A DNA stretch of 54,679 nt from CAYVBN01 sp964538565 (GCA_964538565.1 CAZIGW010000160.1:1-54679); one strand, 5' to 3'; shown: positions 33,581-41,745, numbered from the stretch's first letter. Notes: generated by a model from the letters alone, not told the origin. Program-made: numbers and translations.

Positions 33581-34768
33581 TCACGCCGCTTCGAGCGCCG
33601 CGGTCAGGTCCTCGATGATGTCGTCCGGGTGCTCGAGCCCGGCGGAGAAGCGCACGAGCCCGTCGCTGATGCCGAGCTCGGCGCGCTGCGCCGGCGTCAG
33701 CCGCTGATGCGTCGTGGTGGCCGGGTGAGTCACCAGGCTCTTGGCGTCTCCCAGATTGTTGCTGATGCGCACGAGCTTGAGCGCATTGAGGAAGCGGAAG
33801 GCCGCGGGCTTGCCACCCTTGATGTCGAGGGCGACGAGCGTCGAGCCGCCGCGCATCTGCTTGCGCACGATCGCGGCCTGCGGGTGATCGGGCCGGCCCG
33901 GATAGATCACGCGCGCGAGCTTGGGATGTCCGGCGAGGGCCGCCGCGACCGCGGTCGCCGTGTCGGTCTGCCGACGCACGCGCACCGGCAGCGTCTCCAG
34001 CCCCTTGAGCAGCACCCAGGCGTTGAACGGCGAAATCGACGGACCGGTCTGGCGCAGCAGGCCCTGGATGTTGTCCTGGATGAACTTCTCCGAGGCGAGA
34101 ATGACGCCGCCGAGGCAGCGGCCCTGGCCGTCGATGTGCTTGGTCGCCGAATAGGTGACGCAGTCCGCGCCGAGCGCGAGCGGGCTCTGCAACAGCGGGG
34201 TCGCGAACACGTTGTCGACCACGAGGGTCGCGCCCGCGGCATGCGCGATCTCGGCGACGGCCGCGATGTCGACGACGTCGAGCGTCGGATTGGTCGGGCT
34301 TTCGAGAAAGAACGTCTTGGTGTTCGGCCGCACCGCGTTGCGCCACTGCGCGAGGTCGCTGCCGTCGACCAGCGTCGAGGTGACGCCGAAGCGGGGAAGA
34401 AAATCCTCGATCACGAAGCGGCAGCCGCCGAACAGCGCCCGGGCGCCGACCACGTGGTCGCCGGCCTTGAGCTGGCCCATCAGCGCGTAGGTGACGGCCG
34501 CCATGCCGCTCGCGGTGGCGCGCGCCGCCTCCGCGCCTTCGAGCGCCGCGATGCGCTGCTCGAACATGGTGACGGTCGGGTTGGCGTAGCGCGAGTACTG
34601 GTAGCCCGGGTCCTCGCCCTTGAAGCGCGCCTCGCACTGCTCGGCGCTCGTGTAGACGAACCCCTGGGTGAGGAAGAGCGCCTCCGAGGTCTCGCCGAAC
34701 TGCGAGCGCAGCGTGCCGGCATGCACGAGCTGGGTTTCGGGGCGATAGCGGCGAGCGGATTCGGACAT
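33581..34768 (-). CDS. metZ: O-succinylhomoserine sulfhydrylase
   Basis: A 395-residue Cys/Met metabolism PLP enzyme that forms homocysteine from O-succinylhomoserine and sulfide. Family blocks: YSRYANPTVTMFEQRIAALEGAEAARATASGMAAV, SPTNPTLDVVDI, the PLP lysine in YSATKHIDGQGR, and FSAGLEHPDDIIEDL. A SAM-II riboswitch with a terminator in the leader ties it to methionine supply. ATG 34768 has GGAGGG upstream. It is monocistronic. Confidence 0.94.
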   Translation of the reverse strand: MSESARRYRPETQLVHAGTLRSQFGETSEALFLTQGFVYTSAEQCEARFKGEDPGYQYSRYANPTVTMFEQRIAALEGAEAARATASGMAAVTYALMGQLKAGDHVVGARALFGGCRFVIEDFLPRFGVTSTLVDGSDLAQWRNAVRPNTKTFFLESPTNPTLDVVDIAAVAEIAHAAGATLVVDNVFATPLLQSPLALGADCVTYSATKHIDGQGRCLGGVILASEKFIQDNIQGLLRQTGPSISPFNAWVLLKGLETLPVRVRRQTDTATAVAAALAGHPKLARVIYPGRPDHPQAAIVRKQMRGGSTLVALDIKGGKPAAFRFLNALKLVRISNNLGDAKSLVTHPATTTHQRLTPAQRAELGISDGLVRFSAGLEHPDDIIEDLTAALEAA

Positions 34769-34794
34769 GCGGCCCTCCTTCAGCCAACAAAAAA

Positions 34795-34820
34795 CCCGGC
34801 CGGGAAATCCTCGGGCCGGG
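34795..34820 (-). terminator. riboswitch-controlled terminator of metZ
   Basis: On the minus strand a 7-bp stem CCCGGCC / GGCCGGG is followed directly by TTTTTT (34794-34789) and then the metZ ribosome-binding site. The GGCCGGGG immediately after the riboswitch core can pair with the 5' arm of the terminator, giving a simple antiterminator. Confidence 0.82.
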
Positions 34821-34835
34821 CACGCATGTCCCCGG

Positions 34836-34892
34836 CCTTTTAGCGATTTGTTTTACGTGGCTGCAAGCCGGCCGGCTCAAATGACCACGGGA
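34836..34892 (-). ncRNA. SAM-II riboswitch
   Basis: The minus strand matches the SAM-II (metA motif) aptamer: stem CGTGG / CCACG (34889-34885 with 34860-34856), the CATTTGAGCC loop, the GGCTTGCAGCC block, and the conserved GCTAAA pseudoknot strand (34844-34839). SAM-II motifs precede metA, metX and metZ genes in Alphaproteobacteria. SAM binding should favour the terminator at 34795-34820 or block translation. Confidence 0.92.
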
Positions 34893-34900
34893 TAACATGC

Positions 34901-34930
34901 GTCTTACAGCGGCGGCCGCCTTCCCGTCAA
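34901..34930 (-). promoter_or_regulatory. probable promoter of metZ
   Basis: Minus-strand TTGACG (34930-34925), 18-base spacer and TAAGAC (34906-34901). It would start the RNA near 34894, just at the 5' edge of the riboswitch. Confidence 0.6.
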
Positions 34931-34945
34931 GGCACCCATCGGCTA

Positions 34946-35093
34946 CAGCATGACCCCGAAAAGTGCGTACCGGTTTTCGGACCATGTCATGCTCGGTACA
35001 AGGCATGACCCCGAAAGGTGGATGCGGGTTTTCGGGAAAGATCATGCTCAGCACAGGGCATGATCCCGAAAACCGGGCACCGGTTTTCGGGCG
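34946..35093. repeat. three tandem copies of the CCGAAAA palindromic repeat
   Basis: Copies at about 34948-34994, 35003-35049 and 35058-35093 (the last truncated). Each has a GCATGA(T/C)CCCGAAA left side and a GGTTTTCGG right side; the first two end in CATGCTC. They fill the metZ-dcd intergenic space and run up to about 110 bases before the dcd start. Confidence 0.88.
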
Positions 35094-35200
35094 CGCTCCT
35101 GCGACGCGTGGCCCCGGACAGTGGGACGAAACGGACCCGAGTGGACGGCGACGCATACCGCATCGCCTCCAGGCGAGCACGAGGCCGGCCGGAGGAACGA

Positions 35201-36307
35201 TTGGCCCCCGCTTCACGCATCGACGGCAAGGGCATCCTGCCCGACCGGTTCATCGCCGCGCTGGCGAAGGACGGCGCCATCATCCCGTCGGCGGAGTTCG
35301 TCGCCGATCAGATCCAGCCGGCGAGCCTCGATCTTCGCCTGGGCGAAGTCGCCTACCGGGTGCGCGCGAGCTTCCTGCCGGGTCGCGGCGTGACGGTGGC
35401 CGAACGCATCGACGACCTGAAGCTGCACGAGATCGCGCTCGGCGACGGGGCCGTACTCGAAACCGGCTGCGTCTACATCGTGCCGCTCGCCGAGAGCCTG
35501 GCGCTGCCGCCCGACATCGCGGCCTCCGCCAACCCGAAGAGCTCGACCGGCCGCATCGACGTGTTCACCCGCGTGATCGCCGACGGCGCGCGCGGCTTCG
35601 ACCGCATCGAAGCCGGCTACCACGGCCCGCTCTACGCCGAGATCAGTCCGCGCACCTTTCCGGTGCTGGTGCGCGAAGGCTCGCGCCTCTCGCAAATCCG
35701 TTTTCGCCGCGGCGAAAGCATCCTCGACGTGGCGGCGCTCACCGAGCTGCACGCGCGCGAGCGGCTCGTCGACGACGACCACGCGCAGATGAGCGAGGGC
35801 GTGGCGGTGAGCGTCGACCTCTCCGGCTTTGCGCCCGACAAGCGCGTCGGCTACCGGGCGAAGCGCCACACCGGCGTCATCGACGTCGACCGCCGCGCCG
35901 GCTACGACGTCGGCGAGTTCTGGGACGCGATCACGGCGCGCGCCGACGAGAGCCTGATCCTCGATCCCAACGAATTCTACATCCTCGCCTCCAAGGAGGC
36001 CGTGCAGGTGCCGCCCGACTACGCGGCCGAGATGGTGCCGTTCGATCCGCTGGTCGGTGAATTCCGCGTGCACTACGCCGGCTTCTTCGACCCGGGCTTC
36101 GGCTATGCGGGCGCCGGTGGGCGCGGCGCGCGCGCGGTGCTCGAGGTGCGCTCGCGCGAGGTGCCGTTCATCCTCGAGCACGGGCAGACGGTCGGCCGGC
36201 TCGTCTACGAGAAGATGCTGGCGCGCCCCGACCGGCTCTACGGCCAGGGCATCGGCTCCAACTACCAGGCGCAGAACCTGAAGCTGTCGAAGCATTTCCG
36301 GGTATGA
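35201..36307 (+). CDS. dcd: 2'-deoxycytidine 5'-triphosphate deaminase, long alphaproteobacterial form
   Basis: A 368-residue dCTP deaminase-type protein with two dUTPase/dcd-fold halves, about twice the length of the ordinary enzyme. The first half has PASLDLRLGEVAYRV, NPKSSTGRIDVFTRVI and GPLYAEISPRTFPVLVREGSRLSQIRF. The second has GEFRVHYAGFFDPGFGYA and VLEVRSREVPFILEHGQTVGRLVYEKM. TTG 35201 is chosen because GGAGG lies five bases before it and the length fits. An upstream GTG (35141) is possible, and longer readings would translate palindromic repeats. It supplies dUTP for dTMP synthesis. Confidence 0.88.
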   Translation: MAPASRIDGKGILPDRFIAALAKDGAIIPSAEFVADQIQPASLDLRLGEVAYRVRASFLPGRGVTVAERIDDLKLHEIALGDGAVLETGCVYIVPLAESLALPPDIAASANPKSSTGRIDVFTRVIADGARGFDRIEAGYHGPLYAEISPRTFPVLVREGSRLSQIRFRRGESILDVAALTELHARERLVDDDHAQMSEGVAVSVDLSGFAPDKRVGYRAKRHTGVIDVDRRAGYDVGEFWDAITARADESLILDPNEFYILASKEAVQVPPDYAAEMVPFDPLVGEFRVHYAGFFDPGFGYAGAGGRGARAVLEVRSREVPFILEHGQTVGRLVYEKMLARPDRLYGQGIGSNYQAQNLKLSKHFRV

Positions 36308-36714
36308 GGGGAGACTGGCGGGCGCATCTTGCCCGTGTGACGGCGACGTCGATTCTCCGGAGAGGCTGCCGGGGCAAGATAGGGCGCATAGCGAAGCGTA
36401 TTGCGCCTGGTTGCTCGGCGCTGGCGGAATAAGCTGCGAGCGAAGGCGGCGAGGCGATCCATCCCGCGTGGAAAGTAGGGTGGACCGGGCGAAGCGAAAC
36501 CCACCGCCTCGAATGTGCGACGATCGGTGGGCGACGCGCCTTCGGCGCTCGAGCGGCATGATTCTTCTTCGAACCACCATCCCGCTCTACTTTTTGATGT
36601 GAGCATTCCCGAAACCGGTATCCACTTTTCGGGATCACGCCTTGACCCACCCTGCGGCCCCGAGGCGCGACAACCCTTGCGGGCGCGGTGTCAGCTTCGC
36701 TATGGTCGGGGCGC
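36308..36714. repeat. 407-bp intergenic region with three hairpin repeats
   Basis: No gene is seen between dcd and tRNA-Gly. The interval is a patchwork of hairpin repeats: GGCGCA...TGCGCC at 36383-36407, GGGTGG...CCCACC at 36478-36505 (a type common as GTAGGGTGG elements in environmental alphaproteobacteria, from memory), and a copy of the CCGAAA/TTTTCGG family at 36601-36640. Confidence 0.65.
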
Positions 36715-36789
36715 GCGGGCGTAGTTCAGTGGTAGAACGACAGCTTCCCAAGCTGTATGTCGTGGGTTCGATTCCCATCGCCCGCTCCA
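36715..36789 (+). tRNA. tRNA-Gly (anticodon CCC)
   Basis: A full cloverleaf of 75 bases including encoded CCA. Acceptor arm GCGGGCG / CGCCCGC, D-arm GTTC...GAAC, anticodon stem ACAGC / GCTGT with loop TTCCCAA (anticodon CCC), and T-arm GTGGG-TTCGATT-CCCAT. It reads GGG codons, relevant in a GC-rich genome. Confidence 0.96.
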
Positions 36790-36925
36790 GATTCGTCGTT
36801 GTCCAGCCGGGAGTGACGGTGAGCGGATCGCAACAGCGGCCGTTCCCGACCTGAACTCGCCCTCGAAGTCGGCGCACCACGGATCGTTCGGCGCTGCCCA
36901 CTCCAACAGCGACGTGCCGCGCGCA

Positions 36926-36956
36926 CCCCGCGCTCCGGACGGAGCGCGGGGTTTTT
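36926..36956 (+). terminator. intrinsic terminator downstream of tRNA-Gly
   Basis: 11-bp perfect stem CCCCGCGCTCC / GGAGCGCGGGG around GGAC, followed by TTTTT on the plus strand. It lies 137 bases after the tRNA; no gene is seen between them. Confidence 0.85.
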
Positions 36957-37000
36957 CGCACAGCGACTGACGCCGTCGAGGCTCAGGCCTCGCGGCCGCC

Positions 37001-38416
37001 TCAGTAAGGCCTTGCGCCGTTCTCGCCGACGAGCAGCGGCGTGATGCGCCGCACGGTGACGCGGCGGTTGCGCCGCTCGGGTCCCGGCGTCGGGATCTTG
37101 AGATACTGCTCGCCGTAGCCCTGGGTGGTGAGGTTCTCGGGCGGCACCTGGAACTGCTCGGTGAGCACCACCGCGACCGACTCGGCGCGCCGGTCGGACA
37201 GCGAGAGGTTGTCGACGTCCGAGCCGACCGCGTCGGTGTGCCCTTCGATCAGGAAGACCTCCTGCGGATTGCGCGCCAGCGCGCGGCGGATCGCCTCGGC
37301 GATCACCGCAAGGCGCGGCGCCTGGTCGGGCGTCACCTCCCAGGAGCCGGTGTCGAAGTTCACCGTGTCGATGTCGACGCGCGGCATGCGCTCGCGCAGC
37401 ATCGGCGAGTAGCGGATCTCGTCGAGCGTGTAGCGCCGCTCGATGCGCTCGACCGGTGGCGCGGTGAGCGCCATGTAGATCGCCGCCTCGTCGGCGCGCT
37501 CGGTCTCGACGATGTAGTGGTCGCGCGGAATGCGGATCACCGGCGGCGGCAGGTCGACGTAGTATCCGTGCGCGCCACGGGAATCGCGTTCCGGATTGTC
37601 GATGATGACGATCTCGCGCCCGTCGGGACCGCGTCGCGAGCGGCGGAGCAGACGGCCGTGCTCGTCGACCACCGTGACGATGCGCACGCCGCCCGGACGT
37701 TCGACGATGGTCACCGTATCGCGACCGCGCTGCTGCACCTGCACGTCGCGGGCGTTGAAGCCGAACCGCTCGATCTCGTTGTGGCGAATGATCGTGTGGC
37801 CGTCCTCGCGGATGATGGTGCGGCCCGGCTCGCGGATGATGGTGCGGTTGCCCTCGGTCACCTGCTGTCGCTGCGCCTGCAGGTCCTGCAGGCGGCGCGT
37901 GCGCCACTCCTCGGCCCGCTTGTTCTGCTCGATGAACTGCTGCCGATCGCGCGCGACCGGGGCGACGGCCGGCCCGGCGGGCGGAACGGCCTGCTGCGCC
38001 GTCGGATGCGGGGCACCCGTGGGAGCCTGTTGCGCGGTCGGGTGCTGCGGGGTGACCGGGGCCTGCTGGACCACCGGCTTCTGCGGCGCGGGCGGCGGCT
38101 GCTGCGCCGCCTTGGGGGGGACGCCGTTCGGATGCGGCCCGGTCGGGTGCTGCGGGGCGACCGGGGCCTGCTGAACCACCGGCTTCTGCGGCGCGGGCTG
38201 CTGCGCCGTCGGATGCGGCGGCCCCTTCGGGTGAGCGGGCGGCGCGCCGGGCGCACCCGGCGCCGGCTTCTTCTCCGGCGGCGTCTGGTCCGGCGGCGTC
38301 TTGTCCTGCTGCTGGGCCACCACGATGGCGCCGTCCGCCGCGCGCGCGAGGACCGGCGCGCCGCACACGAGCGCGGGAATCATGGTGCCGGCGAGAAGCA
38401 ATTGTCTGGTCTTCAT
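37001..38416 (-). CDS. OmpA-family protein with long Pro/Gln-rich N-terminal region
   Basis: A 471-residue exported protein. A signal peptide (about residues 1-27) precedes a Pro/Gln/Ala-rich, presumably disordered stretch (about 35-165) with a 35-residue tandem repeat containing QKPVVQQAPV. A short charged helix and an Ile/Arg repeat (RTIIREPGRTIIRE) follow, then an intermediate beta-rich region. The C-terminal OmpA/MotB-like peptidoglycan-binding domain has VNFDTGSWEVTPDQAPRL, IEGHTDAVGSDVDNLSLSDRRAESV and GYGEQYLKIPTPGPERRNRRV. It probably anchors the outer membrane or periplasm to peptidoglycan. ATG 38416 follows AAGGGGC; the frame upstream is not coding. Confidence 0.88.
   Translation of the reverse strand: MKTRQLLLAGTMIPALVCGAPVLARAADGAIVVAQQQDKTPPDQTPPEKKPAPGAPGAPPAHPKGPPHPTAQQPAPQKPVVQQAPVAPQHPTGPHPNGVPPKAAQQPPPAPQKPVVQQAPVTPQHPTAQQAPTGAPHPTAQQAVPPAGPAVAPVARDRQQFIEQNKRAEEWRTRRLQDLQAQRQQVTEGNRTIIREPGRTIIREDGHTIIRHNEIERFGFNARDVQVQQRGRDTVTIVERPGGVRIVTVVDEHGRLLRRSRRGPDGREIVIIDNPERDSRGAHGYYVDLPPPVIRIPRDHYIVETERADEAAIYMALTAPPVERIERRYTLDEIRYSPMLRERMPRVDIDTVNFDTGSWEVTPDQAPRLAVIAEAIRRALARNPQEVFLIEGHTDAVGSDVDNLSLSDRRAESVAVVLTEQFQVPPENLTTQGYGEQYLKIPTPGPERRNRRVTVRRITPLLVGENGARPY
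38037..38197. repeat. 105-bp-spaced direct repeat inside the OmpA-family gene
   Basis: A 56-base segment at 38037-38092 recurs with few changes at 38142-38197, encoding the two QKPVVQQAPV units. The array is a likely site of copy-number variation. Confidence 0.7.
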
Positions 38417-38725
38417 GCTTGCCCCTTGGATGATCTCGTCGTTCGATTGCCGGGCGCGGCGAATGATGCGTGGCGAGACGCACGCGCGTCGTCCACGATG
38501 CGCCCCGATCCAAGTGGGAGCGCCGTCCGCCACGGTGTCGCTGATGACCCTCGCCTCGGCTTGACACCCAGAATGCACGGGCGGCTGGCGGCCGCGTGTC
38601 GGGATCGTGGCCGAAAAGTGACTCCGTTTCCGACGGTTGGCACACGACCCGGGTTCCGCGGTGGCCTTGCTCACCCGGATGGAAGTATGTGAGATGGCAA
38701 AGAGGTATCCCGAAGCGGAGAAGCC
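38417..38725. other. 309-bp divergent intergenic region
   Basis: Lies between the OmpA-family gene and the CMD-family gene and should carry both promoters; no convincing pair of boxes was identified. A worn copy of the palindromic repeat (CCGAAAAGTG...CCGTTTCCGA) is at about 38600-38640. No gene is seen. Confidence 0.4.
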
Positions 38726-39262
38726 ATGGCCCGCATCACCCTGATCGAAGAAGACGAGCATCCCGAACTCGCCGAGCTGATCGCTCGCATCCGCGCCGGC
38801 CGTCGTGGCGGACTGCTCAACGTCTACAGGACGCTGCTCAACAGCCCGCCCCTCGCCGCAACCTGGCTCGAGCATCTCAATGCCGTTCGCTGGAAGACGC
38901 AGCTCGACGGCCGGCTGCGCGAGCTCGTCATCATCCGCATCGCGATCCTCAACCGCACCGAATACGTGCTCAACCAGCACGTTCCGCATCTCGCGCTTGC
39001 CGACGGGGTCAGCCTCGAGGAATGCGAGGCGCTCAAGGACTGGCGCGCGTCCACCCTGTTCGACGAGCTGGAGCGCGCCGTGCTCGCCTATACGGACGCG
39101 ATGACACGCGATGTCGCGGTGCCCGATGACGTCTTCGCTGCCGTGCGCAAGCATTTCGACGACCGCCGGATGCTCGAGCTCACGGTGCTGATCGCGACCT
39201 ACAACATGCACAACCGGGTCATGCGCGCGCTCGCCGTCGATCTCGAGCCGGCGAAAAGCTGA
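38726..39262 (+). CDS. carboxymuconolactone decarboxylase-family protein
   Basis: A 178-residue all-alpha CMD/AhpD-fold protein. It shows the family helix LRELVIIRIAILNRTEYVLNQHVPHLALADGVS but lacks the CxxC that AhpD-type peroxidase partners use. It may be a decarboxylase-like enzyme or one of the many CMD proteins without known substrate. ATG 38726 has GGAG upstream. It is followed after 64 bases by a Bug-type binding-protein gene on the same strand, an arrangement often seen in aromatic-acid or xenobiotic catabolic loci. Confidence 0.82.
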   Translation: MARITLIEEDEHPELAELIARIRAGRRGGLLNVYRTLLNSPPLAATWLEHLNAVRWKTQLDGRLRELVIIRIAILNRTEYVLNQHVPHLALADGVSLEECEALKDWRASTLFDELERAVLAYTDAMTRDVAVPDDVFAAVRKHFDDRRMLELTVLIATYNMHNRVMRALAVDLEPAKS

Positions 39263-39326
39263 ACCGGTGCGATCGATGCCGAACTTCGATCCACCCCGTT
39301 GCCGCCCGCCCGCCGGAGGAAACCTG

Positions 39327-40298
39327 ATGAAGCGCCTTGCATCGATCCTGTTCGCCGCTCTGCTCGTGGGCGGCCTCGGCGCGCACGCGCACGCGCAAGA
39401 CAGCGCGTGGCCGACCAAGCCGATCCGCTTCATCGTGCCGTTCCCGGCCGGAAGCGCGACCGACATCGTCGCGCGCATCATCGCCGACAAGCTCGGCGAA
39501 CGCCTCGGCCAGCAGGTGGTCATCGACAACCGCTCGGGCGGCAGCGGCATCATCGGCACGGAGGCGATCGCGCGCGCGGAGCCCGACGGCTACACGATCG
39601 GGCTTGCCACGACGAGCACCCAGGCGATCGCGGTCGGCGTCACCCCAAAACTCTCCTACGATCCCACCAAGGACTTTGCGCCGGTCACGATGATCGGCAG
39701 CTCGCCCTACGTGCTCGCCGTCTATCCGGGTCTCGCCGCCACGTCGGTGCGGGAGCTCATCGCCCTCGCCAAGACCAAGCCGGGCGCGCTGAGCTCCGCC
39801 TCGGCCGGCCCGGCAAGCCTCGCGCACCTCGCCGGAACGCTGTTCGGCACGATGGCGGGCGTCGAGCTGACCGACATTCCCTACCGCAGCTCGAGCCAGG
39901 CCGTGCTCGACGTCATCGAAGGCCGCATCGACATGCAGTTCGGCACCCTGGCGCCGACGCTGCCGCACATCCACGGCGGGAAGCTGCGCGCGCTCGCGGT
40001 CACCAGCGCCAAGCGCATCGATCTTCTTCCCGACGTGCCGACCCTCGACGAAGCGGGCCTGCACGGCTACGAGGCCTCGTTGTGGATGGCGATCGTCATG
40101 CCGCCCGCCGCGCCTGGCGCAATCGTGGCGCGGCTCGACCGCGAGCTGCACGCCGTGTTGACGGCGAGCGACGTCGTGGAGGCGCTCAAGGTGCAGGGCA
40201 TGAGCGCCGAGCCGGGCACGCCGGAGGCGCTGCGTGCGCGCATTCGCAGCGAGATCGACAAGTGGCGCGGCGTCATCGCCAAGGCGGGCCTGCACTGA
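39327..40298 (+). CDS. Bug/TctC-family periplasmic solute-binding protein
   Basis: A 323-residue second Bug-type binding protein. A signal peptide (MKRLASILFAALLVGGLGAHAHAQ) precedes WPTKPIRFIVPFPAGSATDIVARIIADKLG. The ligand-loop motifs DIPYRSSSQAVLDVIEGRIDMQFG and KLRALAVTSAKRIDLLPDVPTLDEAG are typical. ATG 39327 follows CGGAGG. No TctAB genes are present; the ligand is unknown. It is convergent with the hydroxyacid dehydrogenase gene (6 bases). Confidence 0.9.
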   Translation: MKRLASILFAALLVGGLGAHAHAQDSAWPTKPIRFIVPFPAGSATDIVARIIADKLGERLGQQVVIDNRSGGSGIIGTEAIARAEPDGYTIGLATTSTQAIAVGVTPKLSYDPTKDFAPVTMIGSSPYVLAVYPGLAATSVRELIALAKTKPGALSSASAGPASLAHLAGTLFGTMAGVELTDIPYRSSSQAVLDVIEGRIDMQFGTLAPTLPHIHGGKLRALAVTSAKRIDLLPDVPTLDEAGLHGYEASLWMAIVMPPAAPGAIVARLDRELHAVLTASDVVEALKVQGMSAEPGTPEALRARIRSEIDKWRGVIAKAGLH

Positions 40299-40304
40299 GC
40301 GCGG

Positions 40305-41393
40305 TTACCTTCGCACCGCGATCGCACCGCACAGGTTGAGACACAGCCGTTCGAGATCCCACAGCGCGTTGGCCCGCGCGCCGATCGCCGTGTGCGGCAA
40401 GAGGATGACATTGCCCTTTTTGTAGCTCAGCAGCGGATCGTCCGGCTGGGCGGGCTCGGCGTAGCCGACGTCGAGCCCGAGGCCGCCCAGGCGCCCGCTG
40501 TCGAGCGCTTCGAGAAGCGCCGCGCGGTCGATCAGCTCGGCACGGGCGACATTGACGAGCAGCGCGCCGGGCTTGATCCGGCGCAGTAGGTCCGGCCCGA
40601 TCAACCCGCGCGTCGAATCGTTGAGCGGGAGCTGCACCAGGATCGAGTCGGACCGCTCCATCAGTTCGGGAAGCGGCACGTAGCTTGCGCCGAACGCTTC
40701 CTCGTCCGCGACCGCGATCCGCCGGCGCTGGTGATAGAGGATATCCATGCCGAAGGCGCTCGCGCGCTGCGCGACCTCGCGGCCGATCTCGCCGAGGCCG
40801 ACGATGCCGAGCGTCGAGCCGAACAGTGTCCTCAGCCCCGTCACCTGCGCGAAATTGGAGTAGCCGATGTAGCGCGGCTGGCGCGGTCGCACGCGAAACC
40901 CGGCCTCGGCGAGCGCACGCTCCTCCACCAGGCCTGCGAGTTCGCACACGCGCTTCGCCAGCGCCAGCAGCAGCGCGAAAGCCTGCTCGGCGACTGCCAC
41001 GTTGACGCGCCGCCGCAGCGGCTCGACGGCAATGCCGCGCCGGGCGCAGGCGGCGAGATCGATGTTCGAGGTGTTGGTTCCGAACTTCTGCGCGATCGCG
41101 AGTCGCGGCGCGGCGGCGAGCGCCGCCTCGTCGATCTTGAAGCTCTCGACCACGAGGCCCTCCGCGTCGGCAAGCTTGCCGCGCAGATCGTTTTCGTTCG
41201 CCGCGAACACGACCCGCGCCGGATAGAGGCCCGGAATGCGCGCGCGCAACCGCTCGCACCAGCCGAGGAAGTCCGGCTCGTCGTGGGCGAAGAAGTCGGC
41301 CACCGCCTGCCGATGTTCGGCCGAGGTCTCCGGGTCGAGGATCACCGGCACGATCTTGAGGAAATGATCGTCTTCGATCACGATCTTCGGCAT
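40305..41393 (-). CDS. D-isomer-specific 2-hydroxyacid dehydrogenase family protein
   Basis: A 362-residue NAD-dependent dehydrogenase. The Rossmann motif is STLGIVGLGEIGREVAQRA; the catalytic Arg is in VNVARAELID, and the acid/His pair is in DVGYAEP...LLPHTAIGARANA. The extended N-terminal domain (about 100 residues before FGTNTSNIDLAACARRG) is longer than in lactate or glyoxylate reductases. The substrate is not identifiable. ATG 41393 has GGAGA upstream and gives a better N-terminus (PKIVIEDDHFLKIVPVI) than the ATG ten codons earlier. Confidence 0.85.
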   Translation of the reverse strand: MPKIVIEDDHFLKIVPVILDPETSAEHRQAVADFFAHDEPDFLGWCERLRARIPGLYPARVVFAANENDLRGKLADAEGLVVESFKIDEAALAAAPRLAIAQKFGTNTSNIDLAACARRGIAVEPLRRRVNVAVAEQAFALLLALAKRVCELAGLVEERALAEAGFRVRPRQPRYIGYSNFAQVTGLRTLFGSTLGIVGLGEIGREVAQRASAFGMDILYHQRRRIAVADEEAFGASYVPLPELMERSDSILVQLPLNDSTRGLIGPDLLRRIKPGALLVNVARAELIDRAALLEALDSGRLGGLGLDVGYAEPAQPDDPLLSYKKGNVILLPHTAIGARANALWDLERLCLNLCGAIAVRR

Positions 41394-41543
41394 GCGGACA
41401 TCTCCGTCGGAAGCCTCGGGCACGCCTGTTTCGGGTGTCCGGACGACAAATGCAACCTCCGCAAGGGCCGCCGGCGCCCGACCCGCTTGCCGGGCGCGGA
41501 AATCGACCCTATGTCTGGGGAACTCTGAATTCCGGGGCGCTCC

Positions 41544-41711
41544 ATGCGCGACGACGCATCCTCTGCCGTTTCTGCGGTTTCGCGGCCGCTTGTCGCCGCG
41601 TCACTCGGCATCGCCGGAGTGCTGATCGCCGCGACATTGCTGCTGTGGGCGCACTACGGCGGCACCGTGTTCTACGAGATGGTCCTCGCCGGCATCGCCT
41701 CATGCTTCTGA
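41544..41711 (+). CDS. 55-residue single-pass membrane protein upstream of SCO1
   Basis: A small open frame from ATG 41544 to TGA 41711. A polar N-terminus (about 14 residues) is followed by one hydrophobic helix (VAASLGIAGVLIAATLLLWA) and a distinctive tail AHYGGTVFYEMVLAGIASCF. Small proteins with a similar tail occur beside SCO genes in related rhizobia as far as I recall, which suggests a cytochrome-oxidase-associated peptide. It lies 35 bases before the SCO gene on the same strand. Its ribosome-binding site is weak (GGGGCG). Confidence 0.65.
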   Translation: MRDDASSAVSAVSRPLVAASLGIAGVLIAATLLLWAHYGGTVFYEMVLAGIASCF

Positions 41712-41745
41712 GCCACACGCTGTGCTCCATCGCAGGGAGTTGGGA

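Noticed and set aside
34946..35093. mobile element or attachment site
   Set aside because: The tandem palindromes carry no transposase, integrase or target-site duplication, and neighbouring genes are housekeeping; they fit a REP-like repeat family.
36411..36602. short plus-strand frame of 63 codons
   Set aside because: It is made of hairpin-repeat DNA between dcd and tRNA-Gly and has no ribosome-binding site or recognisable sequence.
36715..36789. tRNA-Gly as an integration site for an island
   Set aside because: No integrase, no repeated tRNA 3' end and no composition break were seen on either side within the window.
38037..38197. CRISPR-like array
   Set aside because: Only two long, imperfect units at a 105-base period inside a coding region, in frame with a Pro/Gln-rich protein; no spacers or cas genes.
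38417..39559. 5' extension of the OmpA-family frame
   Set aside because: It is antisense to the CMD-family gene and Arg/Ala-rich, while a clean signal peptide starts at ATG 38416.
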